A DNA stretch of 64,000 nucleotides from Flavobacterium omnivorum (GCF_900099915.1 NZ_FNDB01000014.1:22790-86789), one strand, 5' to 3'; numbered from the stretch's first letter, positions 16,359 to 25,172 are shown. Notes: generated by a model not told the origin, from the letters alone. A program made the numbers and translations.

Positions 16359-16832
16359 TTACTGGTGATGATACGGTTCGTTTTTTAAGATAGTGAAGCC
16401 ACGATACACTTGTTCGATAAAAAATAAGCGGACCATTTGATGCGAAAATGTCATTAACGAAAGTGAAATTTTGCCTTGTGCTTTGGCATAAACCGTATCC
16501 GAAAAACCATACGGACCACCAATTACAAATACCAAAGTTTTTATTCCGGAGTTCATTTTCTTTTGTAATTCCTCTGAAAAACCTACGCTGGAAAAATTTT
16601 TCCCGTTTTCATCTAATAAAATCAATTGATCGGTAGGCGTAATTTTCGATAAAATCAATTCGCCTTCTTTCTCTTTTTGTTGACTTTCAGATAAGTTTTT
16701 TACATTTTTTATATCTGGGATAATATCCAAATCAAATTTGATATAAAAAGACAAACGCTTTGTATAATCGTCTATTAAAGTTTGTAGTGCTTTATTATCG
16801 GTTTTACCAATAGCAATCAGTTTGATGTTCAT
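16359..16832 (-). CDS. rlmH: 23S rRNA pseudouridine-1915 N3-methyltransferase
   Basis: A 157-residue SPOUT-fold methyltransferase acting on helix 69 of 23S rRNA in the assembled ribosome. The SAM-binding knot is seen in LILLDENGKNFSSVGF, TLVFVIGGPYGFSDTVYA and the C-terminal SLMTFSHQMVRLFFIEQVYR, with the typical ending NEPYHHQ. Length and motifs are those of normal RlmH. It forms a single leftward gene. Confidence 0.97.
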   Translation of the reverse strand: MNIKLIAIGKTDNKALQTLIDDYTKRLSFYIKFDLDIIPDIKNVKNLSESQQKEKEGELILSKITPTDQLILLDENGKNFSSVGFSEELQKKMNSGIKTLVFVIGGPYGFSDTVYAKAQGKISLSLMTFSHQMVRLFFIEQVYRGFTILKNEPYHHQ

Positions 16833-16915
16833 TTTTATTACATTTCAGGACCGCAAAGATATAGAAATTGAAACTTTTGTATCAATTATTATGGTTTGAA
16901 TATGTCAAAAAGTAG

Positions 16916-17407
16916 CTACTTAGCCTCAATTCGATCCAAAACCAATTGAAATTGTTCCTCTTTTTTATTCCCAATCAAGAAAGCTATTTCTTCTAAATTA
17001 GATCCATTATAATTGGGCATATTTAATTTTTGTCCTCTAAAGGCAGGATACAATTCGCTGATAGGAATTTCTATAGTTTGCCATTCAGCGTTAGTTTGAA
17101 AGTGATAAACATAAGAATGGGAATCACTGGTGTTAGATTTTACTCTAAATTGATATTTTTTGCCATCTCCTTTTAAACGGATGGAAATGAACGTGCTTTT
17201 TTCTAAAGTAATGGGTTCAAAGACATATTTAACGGAACAAAATCCCCCATTATTTTCTAAAGAAACAGCACCTTCAAATGTGCCGTTTCCTTCAGTATTA
17301 AGGTGGAATTGACTTTTTGATTTTCCGCCCATCACCGCATCATTGACTACTTTCCAATGACTTAAATCACTATCGGCATTAAATTCAAAAATTAGTTTTC
17401 GATTCAT
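16916..17407 (-). CDS. CIA30 family protein
   Basis: A 163-residue beta-rich protein matching the CIA30 (complex I intermediate-associated protein 30) family: VVNDAVMGGKSKSQF near the start, GFCSVKYVF, RLKGDGKKYQFRV, and AEWQTIEIPISELYPAFRG. The fold is a galactose-binding-like jelly roll. In mitochondria a relative assists complex I assembly; the bacterial role is unknown and no nuo gene is nearby. No signal peptide is seen, so it is probably cytoplasmic. It lies 30 bases downstream of the small lipoprotein gene on the same strand. Confidence 0.87.
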   Translation of the reverse strand: MNRKLIFEFNADSDLSHWKVVNDAVMGGKSKSQFHLNTEGNGTFEGAVSLENNGGFCSVKYVFEPITLEKSTFISIRLKGDGKKYQFRVKSNTSDSHSYVYHFQTNAEWQTIEIPISELYPAFRGQKLNMPNYNGSNLEEIAFLIGNKKEEQFQLVLDRIEAK

Positions 17408-17439
17408 TTTTCTTAGTTTAAAAATAAATTTTCACAGTC

Positions 17440-17877
17440 TTATTTTGGCAATGGTGCCCCTACAGCTATGTCACATCGATGGTTGGTTTGCCCGTGTGGC
17501 GGATTCATTCCTTCTGGTGTTGGAGTTGTTTCTACTGGAACTGCAGTGGTAGTTACTGTTGGTGCAGGAGCGTTTGCAGTTTGCTGAGGGTTTGTTTGTG
17601 TTGTTGTTGCAACTGGAGCATTTAAAGGAGCTCCTACTGCAATATCACAGCGGTGACCCGGCTGGCCATGAGCAGGATTTGTACCAGCGGAGGCGGTTGT
17701 TGGTTGCGCAGTTGTATTTTGTTGTTGGCTTGCTGTAGCAGTTTCAGTTTTCATTTGTCTGCCAACTTCCGTAAACGGAACAACGTTTATTGGAGTTGTA
17801 TTTTGGGTTTCTACATCCTTTTTACAAGAAGTAAAAACTAGAGAGGCTGCGAAAAGTAAGCTTAAAAAAGATTTCAT
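17440..17877 (-). CDS. Lipoprotein with duplicated HGQxxHRCDIAVGAPL motif
   Basis: A 145-residue protein with a lipoprotein signal (FTSC, acylated Cys18), a Thr/Gln/Pro/Ala-rich low-complexity body, and two near-identical blocks: NPAHGQPGHRCDIAVGAPLN and NPPHGQTNHRCDIAVGAPLP. Each block carries two His and one Cys at fixed spacing, which could bind a metal ion or be a covalent attachment or sorting site; this is inference only. I have seen the motif at the C-terminus of small Bacteroidota proteins but know of no assigned function. It appears to be transcribed ahead of the CIA30 gene. Confidence 0.75.
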   Translation of the reverse strand: MKSFLSLLFAASLVFTSCKKDVETQNTTPINVVPFTEVGRQMKTETATASQQQNTTAQPTTASAGTNPAHGQPGHRCDIAVGAPLNAPVATTTQTNPQQTANAPAPTVTTTAVPVETTPTPEGMNPPHGQTNHRCDIAVGAPLPK

Positions 17878-18164
17878 AAATAGTGTTTTTAATTACTAAA
17901 TTCAAATATAAGATTTTAAATAGGATTGCACTACATAAAATAGTAGGATTCTAAAGGTTGAGTTTTATACATTAATTGTAGTCAGTCATTTAATAGGATT
18001 ATTATAAGATTCACCGCTGTAATTTTATATAATTTTTTACTAATTGGGGTACTGTTTCTAAATAAAGTACATTCATTTTTATCTTTTTTCCAAAGAACGC
18101 AACCTACAAATTTTCAAATCCACAAAATATATCTTACTTTAGCATTCAATAAATTTCCTATAAA

Positions 18165-19022
18165 ATGATTAGTGACATACAGTTTAAAAACGAGTTAGAC
18201 ATACTCATTCAAAACGCCATTCGGGAAGATGTCGGTCCTGGCGATTACAGTTCATTGGCCTGTATTCCGGCTTCTGCAACTGGAAAAGCAAAATTATTGG
18301 TGAAGGAAGACGGTATTATTGCAGGTGTAGCTTTTGCTAAAATGGTTTTTGAATATGTAGATCCTACTTTGCAAATTGAAACTTTTATTCAGGATGGAAC
18401 TCCAGTACAAAAAGGCGATATCGTTTTTCATGTTTTCGGAAGTTCACAATCTATTTTGAAATCAGAACGGGTAGTTTTGAATTCAATGCAAAGAATGTCA
18501 GCAATTGCTACTAAAACCAAAGAATACGTTCGTTTATTAGAAGGAACATCAACTAAAATTCTAGACACACGTAAAACTACTCCGGGTTTTAGAGCTTGTG
18601 AGAAATGGGCAGTAAAAATTGGCGGAGGTGAAAATCATCGGTTTGCATTGTACGACATGATAATGCTAAAGGATAACCATAATGATTTTGCCGGCGGAAT
18701 CACTTTGGCTATAGCCAAAACAAAAGCATATCTCAAGGAAAAAAATCTGGATCTTAAAATCATTGTTGAAGCCAGAAATTTAGATGAAATCAATGAAATT
18801 TTGAAAAGCGAAGGTGTTTACAGAATTTTGATAGACAATTTCAATTTTGAGGATACTAAAAAAGCGGTAACTTTGATCGGTAATAAATCCTTGACGGAAT
18901 CCTCTGGGAACATTAATGAAAATACGATTCGCAGTTATGCGGATTGCGGAGTAGATTTTATTTCCTCAGGTGCCTTAACACATTCTGTTTATAACATGGA
19001 TTTGAGCTTAAAAGCAATATGA
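18165..19022 (+). CDS. nadC: Nicotinate-nucleotide pyrophosphorylase (quinolinate phosphoribosyltransferase)
   Basis: A 285-residue enzyme that converts quinolinate and PRPP to nicotinate mononucleotide in de novo NAD synthesis. Motifs: REDVGPGDYSSLA, ILKSERVVLNSMQRMSAIAT, ILDTRKTTPGFRACEKWAVK with substrate-binding Arg and Lys, LKDNHNDF, and the C-terminal VDFISSGALTHS. Length is standard. Its stop overlaps the start of the YihY gene by four bases (ATGA), so the two are translationally linked. nadA and nadB are not in the window. Confidence 0.97.
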   Translation: MISDIQFKNELDILIQNAIREDVGPGDYSSLACIPASATGKAKLLVKEDGIIAGVAFAKMVFEYVDPTLQIETFIQDGTPVQKGDIVFHVFGSSQSILKSERVVLNSMQRMSAIATKTKEYVRLLEGTSTKILDTRKTTPGFRACEKWAVKIGGGENHRFALYDMIMLKDNHNDFAGGITLAIAKTKAYLKEKNLDLKIIVEARNLDEINEILKSEGVYRILIDNFNFEDTKKAVTLIGNKSLTESSGNINENTIRSYADCGVDFISSGALTHSVYNMDLSLKAI

Positions 19023-19927
19023 GTAGAGAAATTGAAGCAAAACTGCAAAGAATTCCAGTTGTACGGAATCTCGTCTATGGTCTAAAAAAGATAAAGCTTC
19101 CGTGGTTAAAAGGGTTGTCTCTATATGATTTATTAGAATTGTATGGCTTAGGAATTGTAGAAAGCGCTTTGACCTATCATGCGAGCGCCATTGCATTTAG
19201 TTTCTTTATGGCGTTGTTTCCCTTTGCTCTTTTTATTTTAAATCTAATCCCATTTATACCTATTGTGGGTTTTCAGGAAGATTTTTTGATGTTTGTCAAG
19301 GATGGAGTTCCTCCTAATACGTATGATGCTATTTATAAAATCATTACTGATATTCTTAATAATAGTGATTCAGGTTTACTGTCTTCTGGATTTATATTGT
19401 CCATCTTTTTGATGGCCAATGGATTGAATGGAATCTTAGGAGGGTTTGAAACCTCTAGACATGTGCTTATAAAAAGAGGTTTTATACGCCAGTATTTGGT
19501 GGCATTAGGCATGTCCTTATTATTATCGCTTTTACTAATTGTAACCGTATCGATAATCGTTGTTTTTGAGGTCATTATACAAAAAACAGTATTTAGTGAC
19601 CAAGTTCAACTGGTCGTTCTAGGGCGTTATGCATTCGTTATTGCAATGATTTTAATCACAACCTCTATACTTTTTAAATTTGGTACCAAACACGACAAAA
19701 ATAGAGCTTTCATTTCCATAGGGTCAGTATTTACAACCATTTTGATTGTTTTGGATTCGTATTTTTTTGGGATTTGGGTCACAAAGTTTTCACAATACAA
19801 TGAATTATATGGTTCAATTGGGACATTATTGGTATTGATGTTTTATATTTGGATCAACTGCATGATATTACTGTTGGGTTTTGAACTGAATGCCGCAGTA
19901 AACAAGTTAAAAGCAAAAAATGAATAA
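19019..19927 (+). CDS. YihY/virulence factor BrkB family membrane protein
   Basis: A 302-residue protein with about six membrane helices. The family pattern is visible: LTYHASAIAFSFFMALFPFALF in the first helix, the GLNGILGGFETS segment, and FKFGTKHDKNRAFISIGS before the last pair of helices. The molecular function of the family is not established; an earlier claim that it is RNase BN is known to be wrong. It overlaps nadC by four bases. Downstream is repeat copy B. Confidence 0.88.
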   Translation: MSREIEAKLQRIPVVRNLVYGLKKIKLPWLKGLSLYDLLELYGLGIVESALTYHASAIAFSFFMALFPFALFILNLIPFIPIVGFQEDFLMFVKDGVPPNTYDAIYKIITDILNNSDSGLLSSGFILSIFLMANGLNGILGGFETSRHVLIKRGFIRQYLVALGMSLLLSLLLIVTVSIIVVFEVIIQKTVFSDQVQLVVLGRYAFVIAMILITTSILFKFGTKHDKNRAFISIGSVFTTILIVLDSYFFGIWVTKFSQYNELYGSIGTLLVLMFYIWINCMILLLGFELNAAVNKLKAKNE

Positions 19928-19956
19928 TTAATTAAATCAAAATAGTTTTACTTTTT

Positions 19957-20038
19957 GGAGCTATTTCCTGCTATTCGTTACAATCTTTTTTCTCGTTAAA
20001 GAAACGAGAAAAAAGGATTTTCACTGCTATCAGGGCTA
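19957..20038 (+). repeat. Dispersed structured intergenic repeat, copy B
   Basis: An 82-bp element beginning GGAGCTATTTCCTGCTATTC and ending TATCAGGGCTA. The hairpin is AATC, then TTTTTTCTCGTT paired perfectly with AACGAGAAAAAA, then one unpaired G, then GATT. It lies between two rightward genes (YihY and DUF2147) in the same orientation as both. A T tract precedes it. Confidence 0.9.
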
Positions 20039-20050
20039 AAAAATAAAAAA

Positions 20051-20479
20051 ATGAAAAACACTATTACAATGCTTGCCTTATTTATTTCAATGGCTTTTTA
20101 TGGTCAAAGTCACAGCGTAATCGGAAAATGGAAAACTATTGATGACGAAACAGGTAAAGCCAAATCAATTGTCGAAATCTACGAACGCTCAGGTAAAATC
20201 TATGGAAAAATAGTTGATATCATTGATGCGGAAAAGAAAAAAAGTTTGTGTACCGCATGTTCTGGTGAGGAAAAAAACAAACCTGTTATGGGACTTGTTA
20301 TCATCAAAGGACTAAAAAAAGAGGGTAAGGAGTACAACTCAGGAAAAATTCTTGATCCAACTACAGGCAAACAATACAAATGTTTTTTGGCTTTGGACGG
20401 AAATGACAAATTGAAAGTACGCGGGTACATTGGCGTTGCTTTATTTGGAAGAACACAAACCTGGAATAGAGTAAAATAA
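20051..20479 (+). CDS. DUF2147 domain secreted protein
   Basis: A 142-residue protein with a signal peptide (residues 1-19, ending FYGQ). The mature part is a small beta-barrel-like DUF2147 domain: VIGKWKTIDDETGKAKSIVE, GKIYGKIVDII, GKILDPTTGKQYKC and VRGYIGVALFGRTQTW, all family hallmarks. The family is periplasmic or extracellular with no established activity. Two cysteines in CTAC could form a disulfide or bind metal. It begins 12 bases after repeat copy B, so the repeat is part of its leader or promoter region. Confidence 0.88.
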   Translation: MKNTITMLALFISMAFYGQSHSVIGKWKTIDDETGKAKSIVEIYERSGKIYGKIVDIIDAEKKKSLCTACSGEEKNKPVMGLVIIKGLKKEGKEYNSGKILDPTTGKQYKCFLALDGNDKLKVRGYIGVALFGRTQTWNRVK

Positions 20480-20506
20480 TTTTATTTGTTTACGATCCTT
20501 ATTCCT

Positions 20507-20600
20507 TTGTCCGCTATTCAAAATTGATACTGGGTAGCGGACAATTGATAATGGATAACCGTTACCTAACAACGGACGACAGACAACCGATAACCGAAAA
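20507..20600. repeat. Hairpin and degenerate direct repeats before priA
   Basis: TTGTCCGCTA (20507-20516) and TAGCGGACAA (20535-20544) form a 10-bp inverted repeat with an 18-base loop and no T run. It is followed by variants of GGACAAnnGATAAnnGATAACCG. This looks like the short GACAACCGATAACC-type repetitive filler seen in flavobacterial gaps. I assign no function. Confidence 0.45.
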
Positions 20601-20603
20601 TCA

Positions 20604-23054
20604 ATGCATTTCGTAGAAGTAATTTTACCACTTTCCTTAGCTAAAACATTTACCTACAGTATTTCTGAGGCAGAGTTTCATTACATTCAAATAGGGATGA
20701 GAGTGGCAGTTCCTTTTGGAAAAAGTAAAATTTATACGGCTTTAGTCATAGAAATTCATCAAAACAAACCCGCGCTATATGAAGCTAAGGAGATTCATCA
20801 AATTCTCGATGAACTGCCTATTGTAACCAAAATCCAAATTGCACATTGGCAATGGATAGCTTCCTATTACATGTGTGCGATAGGGGATGTGTATCGAGGT
20901 GCTATGCCTAGTGCCCTTTTGCTGGAAAGCGAAACTCTGATTTCTCAAAAAACCAATGCGATTATCGATACTAGCCTTCTCACAGATGATGAGTTTTTGG
21001 TTTACGAAGCTTTACAACAACAAAATAGTTTAAAAGTTCAGGATATTATTGCAATCTTAAACAAGAAAAATATTTTTCCTGTCATCCAAAAGTTAATTGA
21101 TAAAAACATCTTAGTACTTCAAGAAGAAATTCAAGAAAGTTATAAACCGAAGTTAGTGCGTTATGTGCGTTTGCATTCTAAATACGACAGCAATCAAGGA
21201 TTAAGCGAATTATTGGAAATTTTGAAAAGTGCTCATAAACAAAAGGAAATCGTAATGCGTTATTTCCAGTTGAGCGCTATGGAAAAGAAACCAATTACTG
21301 TAAAAAAACTCGTTGAAGAAGCTAATTCTTCTTCGGCGATTGTAAAAGCCTTAGTCGAAAAAGATATTTTACAAGATTATTTTTTGCAGGAAGACAGAGT
21401 GCTATTCAATGGAGAAATAAAAGAACAAGAATTGATATTGAGTGCTGCTCAGCAGGACGCTTTTGTAGCCATAAAAGCTAGTTTTGTTCAAAAAGAGGTC
21501 TGTTTGCTACATGGTGTAACGTCTAGCGGAAAAACAGAAATATATATCAAACTGATTGAAGAATATCTGGAAGCTGGAAAACAAATTTTGTATTTACTTC
21601 CTGAAATTGCTTTAACCACGCAATTAGTAGGCCGATTAAGAACTTATTTTGGCAACAAAGTGGCTGTTTTTCATTCGAAATACAATAATAATGAACGAAT
21701 TGAAGTTTGGAATCAAGTACTACAAAACTCCCAGAAAGCTCAAGTAATAATAGGAGCTAGGTCCGCTTTGTTTTTGCCCTTTGATAATTTGGGATTTATA
21801 ATCGTTGATGAGGAACATGAACAAACATTTAAGCAAGTAGATCCCGCTCCGCGTTATCATGCGCGAGACGCAGCAATTGTTTTTGCTCATTCCCATAAGG
21901 CTAAAGTGCTCTTAGGTTCGGCAACACCTAGTATTGAAACCTATTATAATGCTACATCAGATAAATTTGGTTTGGTCGAGATTTCAAAACGGTATGGAAA
22001 TGTAATGATGCCAAATATCGAATTGGTGGATTTGAAAGATAAATACTTTCGCAAGAAAATGACAGGACATTTCAGCGATGTTTTGATTGCAGAAATAACA
22101 AGTGCATTGTCTTTAGGGGAACAAGTAATTTTATTTCAAAACAGACGAGGATATTCTCCTGTAGTAGAGTGTATTACTTGTGGTCACGTACCACAATGCC
22201 AACAATGTGATGTGAGCTTGACTTATCACAAACATAAAAACCAATTGCGATGCCATTATTGTGGTTATACCATGGCTAAGCCAACTCATTGTCATGCCTG
22301 CTCTAGTATTGATTTGACTACAAAAGGCTTTGGAACCGAACAAATTGAACAAGAACTACTTTCGATTTTTCCAAATTCAAAAATAGGACGAATGGACCAA
22401 GATACGACCCGAGGAAAATTTGGTTTCGAGAAAATTATTGATGGTTTTAAAAATCGAGAAATGGATATCCTAGTTGGAACTCAAATGTTAGCCAAAGGCT
22501 TGGATTTCGATAATGTAAGTTTAGTGGGGATTATGAATGCAGATAATATGTTATACCATCCTGATTTTAGGGCTTTCGAAAGAAGTTTTCAAATGATGAC
22601 TCAGGTGGCCGGAAGAGCTGGACGTTCTGAAAAGCAAGGAAAAGTAATCATACAGACGTATAATCCCAATCACAATACGATACAACAAGTCACTACTAAT
22701 AATTATCTTGGAATGTATAAAGAACAGTTGTATGATCGACAAATTTACAAATACCCTCCTTATTTCAGAATTATAAAAATTACTTTGAAACAGCGTGATT
22801 TTGATAAATTGAAGGAAGGATCGATGTGGTTGTACCAAGTCATGAGTCAAAACCTGAATGTGCCGGTTTTAGGGCCTGAGGAGCCTGCTATTAGTCGCAT
22901 TAGAAATGAATACATTCGTACAATTATTATTAAAATACCGCACAATGTGTCTATTGGAAACACAAAGAAAAACATTCAAAAAATACTGAATAGTTTTGAA
23001 GCTGTTGCTCAGTTTAGAGCCATAAAAGTTTCGTTAAATGTAGACTTCTATTAA
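20604..23054 (+). CDS. priA: Primosomal protein N' (replication restart helicase PriA)
   Basis: An 816-residue superfamily 2 helicase that reloads the replisome at stalled forks. An N-terminal 3'-DNA-binding domain (about 1-105) precedes the helicase core with Walker A GVTSSGKTE (about 303-311), Walker B DEEH (about 402) and the GSATPS motif. A cysteine-rich zinc region follows (about 523-565) with eight Cys in CxxC pairs (CITCGHVPQCQQC and on to CHAC). Later motifs include GTQMLAKGLDFDNV and QVAGRAGRSEK. Length is somewhat above E. coli PriA and normal for Bacteroidota. The gene ends nine bases from the convergent LytTR fragment. Confidence 0.97.
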   Translation: MHFVEVILPLSLAKTFTYSISEAEFHYIQIGMRVAVPFGKSKIYTALVIEIHQNKPALYEAKEIHQILDELPIVTKIQIAHWQWIASYYMCAIGDVYRGAMPSALLLESETLISQKTNAIIDTSLLTDDEFLVYEALQQQNSLKVQDIIAILNKKNIFPVIQKLIDKNILVLQEEIQESYKPKLVRYVRLHSKYDSNQGLSELLEILKSAHKQKEIVMRYFQLSAMEKKPITVKKLVEEANSSSAIVKALVEKDILQDYFLQEDRVLFNGEIKEQELILSAAQQDAFVAIKASFVQKEVCLLHGVTSSGKTEIYIKLIEEYLEAGKQILYLLPEIALTTQLVGRLRTYFGNKVAVFHSKYNNNERIEVWNQVLQNSQKAQVIIGARSALFLPFDNLGFIIVDEEHEQTFKQVDPAPRYHARDAAIVFAHSHKAKVLLGSATPSIETYYNATSDKFGLVEISKRYGNVMMPNIELVDLKDKYFRKKMTGHFSDVLIAEITSALSLGEQVILFQNRRGYSPVVECITCGHVPQCQQCDVSLTYHKHKNQLRCHYCGYTMAKPTHCHACSSIDLTTKGFGTEQIEQELLSIFPNSKIGRMDQDTTRGKFGFEKIIDGFKNREMDILVGTQMLAKGLDFDNVSLVGIMNADNMLYHPDFRAFERSFQMMTQVAGRAGRSEKQGKVIIQTYNPNHNTIQQVTTNNYLGMYKEQLYDRQIYKYPPYFRIIKITLKQRDFDKLKEGSMWLYQVMSQNLNVPVLGPEEPAISRIRNEYIRTIIIKIPHNVSIGNTKKNIQKILNSFEAVAQFRAIKVSLNVDFY

Positions 23055-23063
23055 TGAAATAGT

Positions 23064-23393
23064 TTAAGAGAAAGAAAGTGCCCGCACTAGATCTTCTTTT
23101 TTGTGTCGGCTTAAAGGAATTTTTGTCATTCCAATTTCAGCGTATTTACTATTGAATCGCTCTACTTTGTCAATGTTGATAATATATGATTTATGTACTC
23201 TGACAAATTTTTCTTTGGATAAATCATTCTCAAAAGATTTCATTGTAGAAAGCACTAAATTACTATCTTCCTCCGTCACCACTCTAACATAATCACCAAA
23301 TGCTTCAATCCATTTTATTTTGGAAGTGAAAATTTTGAGTTTTTTCAAATTGCTTTTAATGAAAATATGTTCGCCTTCTTCTTCTTTATTATC
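23064..23393 (-). pseudogene. LytTR DNA-binding part of a frameshifted response regulator
   Basis: This frame encodes a LytTR DNA-binding domain (LKIFTSKIKWIEAFGDYVRV, STMKSFENDL, FVRVHKSYIINIDKV, KIPLSRHKK). It has no ATG of its own; the first usable codon is a TTG in mid-domain linker. Reading back in frame gives DNKEEEGEHIFIKSNLKK directly after the A8 run that ends the receiver domain. If the run were A7, the two pieces would join as one protein of about 230 residues with the order receiver-linker-LytTR, as in normal family members. It is therefore the 3' half of one gene, broken by a single-base change, a sequencing error, or a slippage site. Confidence 0.8.
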
Positions 23394-23760
23394 TTTTTTT
23401 TAATAAATGAAAATCAATAGCTCTTTTAACTGACGCATTAAATCGATCAATTGCAATTGGTTTTTGTAAATAGTCCGTTGCATCGTAATCAAAAGCTTTC
23501 ATTGCATATTCAGACTTAGAAGTAATAAAAATAATTTGGGGTTTAATTTTTAAGCCATCAAGAAAATCAAAACCACTAATCACTGGCATCTCGATATCAA
23601 GAAAAATGAGATCCACATTGTGAATAGACATACAACTTTTTGCTTCGATTGCATTAGAAAAATCGCCTATTAGATGTAAATTTTGATGATTATTAACTAA
23701 TTTAGCGATAATCATTCTCTGGATAGAACTATCATCCACCACGACACAGTTTAGTTTCAT
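23389..23760 (-). CDS. Response regulator receiver domain, truncated by a frameshift
   Basis: A 123-residue CheY-like receiver: VVVDDSSIQRMII with the acidic pair, LIFLDIEMP with the phosphoacceptor Asp at about residue 54, FITSKS with the conserved Ser/Thr position, and YLQKPI with the conserved Lys. It ends LLKKR-stop immediately after an A8 run (23394-23401). The LytTR output domain continues in the next frame at 23064-23393. As read, it would be a receiver without output; more likely it is the first half of a LytTR-family regulator. It is unrelated to the LytS-type kinases only in the sense that none is nearby. Confidence 0.85.
   Translation of the reverse strand: MKLNCVVVDDSSIQRMIIAKLVNNHQNLHLIGDFSNAIEAKSCMSIHNVDLIFLDIEMPVISGFDFLDGLKIKPQIIFITSKSEYAMKAFDYDATDYLQKPIAIDRFNASVKRAIDFHLLKKR
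23394..23401 (-). other. A8 homopolymer at the frameshift site of the LytTR regulator
   Basis: Eight consecutive A on the minus strand separate the receiver frame from the LytTR frame. Removal of one A (or addition of two) restores one continuous protein. Runs of this length permit polymerase slippage, so partial restoration at the transcript level is possible. Confidence 0.75.
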
Positions 23761-23866
23761 AGTAATGTATTTAAAGATTTGGCTACGTAAACTTACTAAT
23801 TTTTTATTAAAAAAAAATAATTGAACAATTTTTTTTTGTCATACGTCGAATAAAATAGAATAACAC

Positions 23867-23896
23867 TTGTTTGCTAAGAATTATTGCTTACTTTTG
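23867..23896 (+). promoter_or_regulatory. Promoter of the rpsF-rpsR-rplI operon
   Basis: TTG (23867-23869), a 19-base spacer and TACTTTTG (23889-23896) match the Bacteroidota TTG-N19-TAnnTTTG promoter. The rpsF ATG is 30 bases downstream. The -7 element lies inside a longer in-frame extension starting at a TTG (23884), which is therefore not coding. Confidence 0.75.
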
Positions 23897-23925
23897 CACC
23901 CAAAATAACAAATAAATATATATTT

Positions 23926-24267
23926 ATGAATCATTATGAAACTGTTTTCATTTTAAATCCCGTTTTATCTGAAGTTCAGGTAAAGGAAACAGTAAGCAAA
24001 TTTGAAGATTTTCTTACTAGTAGAGGAGCAGAAATGGTGTCGAAAGAAGACTGGGGCCTTAAAAAAATGGCTTACGAAATTCAAAACAAAAAATCTGGTT
24101 TTTACCATTTATTCGAATTCAAAGTAGCTGGAGAAGTTCTTATTGCTTTTGAAACTGAATTTAGACGTGACGAAAGAGTAATGCGTTTCTTGACTGTAAG
24201 TCTTGACAAACACGCTATTTCTTGGGCTGAAAGAAGAAGAACTAAATTAAAAGCAACAAAAGCGTAA
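23926..24267 (+). CDS. rpsF: 30S ribosomal protein S6
   Basis: A 113-residue ribosomal protein with the S6 pattern [39 protein letters not shown] and [12 protein letters not shown]. It binds the central domain of 16S rRNA with S18. The start at 23926 is set by MNHYET and by the promoter inside the longer frame. It heads the conserved rpsF-rpsR-rplI operon; rpsR starts two bases after its stop. The ssb and priB genes found in some other phyla's versions are absent. Confidence 0.98.
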   Translation: MNHYETVFILNPVLSEVQVKETVSKFEDFLTSRGAEMVSKEDWGLKKMAYEIQNKKSGFYHLFEFKVAGEVLIAFETEFRRDERVMRFLTVSLDKHAISWAERRRTKLKATKA

Positions 24268-24269
24268 TC

Positions 24270-24566
24270 ATGGCTACACTACAACAATCGGCTTCAGGAA
24301 AAAAAGACGGAGATATCAGATATCTAACGCCTTTGAATATAGAAACAAACAAACAAAAAAAGTATTGTCGTTTCAAAAAATCAGGTATCAAATATATTGA
24401 TTATAAAGATGCTGATTTCTTATTAAAATTCGTAAACGAACAAGGTAAAATTCTTCCTCGTCGTTTAACAGGAACTTCGTTAAAGTATCAAAGAAAAGTG
24501 TCAGTTGCTGTGAAAAGAGCGCGTCACTTAGCTTTAATGCCTTATGTAGCGGATTTACTAAAATAA
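24270..24566 (+). CDS. rpsR: 30S ribosomal protein S18
   Basis: A 98-residue protein. The core has [40 protein letters not shown] and the C-terminal [15 protein letters not shown], all typical of S18, the partner of S6 in the small-subunit platform. The N-terminal tail (about 25 residues) is the usual Bacteroidota length. It sits between rpsF and rplI in one transcript. Confidence 0.98.
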   Translation: MATLQQSASGKKDGDIRYLTPLNIETNKQKKYCRFKKSGIKYIDYKDADFLLKFVNEQGKILPRRLTGTSLKYQRKVSVAVKRARHLALMPYVADLLK

Positions 24567-24631
24567 TAATTTAACTCAGTTGTTGGTTTTCTGAAACATG
24601 AAACCTAACTTCTATAACAAAGGACAACAAC

Positions 24632-25072
24632 ATGGAACTTATTTTAAGACAAGACGTTCAAAATTTAGGATTTAAAGACGATATCGTTACAGTAAAAAAC
24701 GGTTTTGGTCGTAACTTTTTGATCCCAACAGGTCAAGCACATTTAGCTACTTCTTCTGCAAAGAAAGTATTAGCTGAAAACCTAAAACAAAGAGCGCACA
24801 AAGAAGCTAAAGTAGTAGCAGATGCAAAAGCATTGGCAGAAGCTTTGAAAGCTATTGAAATTAAAATCTTTGCAAAAGCAGGTGGTGAAAAATTATTCGG
24901 TTCAATCACGAATATTGACATCGCTGAATCTTTAGCTAAAGGTGGTCAACAAATCGAAAGAAAATTCATCACAAGCGGAATTGTTAAACGTACTGGTAAA
25001 TATACTGCTAGTGTTCGTCTACACAGAGATGTTATCGTTGAATTGGATTATGAAATTGTTGCAGAAAAATAA
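24632..25072 (+). CDS. rplI: 50S ribosomal protein L9
   Basis: A 146-residue protein that binds 23S rRNA near the L1 stalk and limits frameshifting. The N-terminal domain has MELILRQDVQNLGFKDDIVT and VKNGFGRNFLIPTGQA, followed by the long connecting helix rich in Ala and Lys, then the C-terminal domain with GGEKLFGSITN. It ends the operon and is followed by a UUCG-loop terminator. Confidence 0.98.
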   Translation: MELILRQDVQNLGFKDDIVTVKNGFGRNFLIPTGQAHLATSSAKKVLAENLKQRAHKEAKVVADAKALAEALKAIEIKIFAKAGGEKLFGSITNIDIAESLAKGGQQIERKFITSGIVKRTGKYTASVRLHRDVIVELDYEIVAEK

Positions 25073-25106
25073 TATTTTTTGTTAATATTTTGTTAATAAA
25101 ATAATT

Positions 25107-25134
25107 AAATCACTCTTCGGAGTGATTTTTTTTT
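25107..25134 (+). terminator. Terminator of the rpsF-rpsR-rplI operon
   Basis: AAATCACTC and GAGTGATTT form a 9-bp stem capped by the stable TTCG tetraloop (25116-25119) and followed by a T run. Confidence 0.92.
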
Positions 25135-25137
25135 GTT

Positions 25138-25145
25138 TAATTTTG
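25138..25145 (+). promoter_or_regulatory. -7 promoter element of the TonB-dependent receptor
   Basis: TAATTTTG matches TAnnTTTG exactly, 27 bases before the receptor's ATG. It abuts the T run of the preceding terminator, so the -33 region would lie within the terminator stem. Confidence 0.5.
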
Positions 25146-25172
25146 CGCCATAAATAACACAAATTCAAACAA

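Noticed and set aside
20507..20544. Inverted repeat after DUF2147 as a terminator
   Set aside because: There is a 10-bp stem but no T run on either strand; only listed as a repeat.
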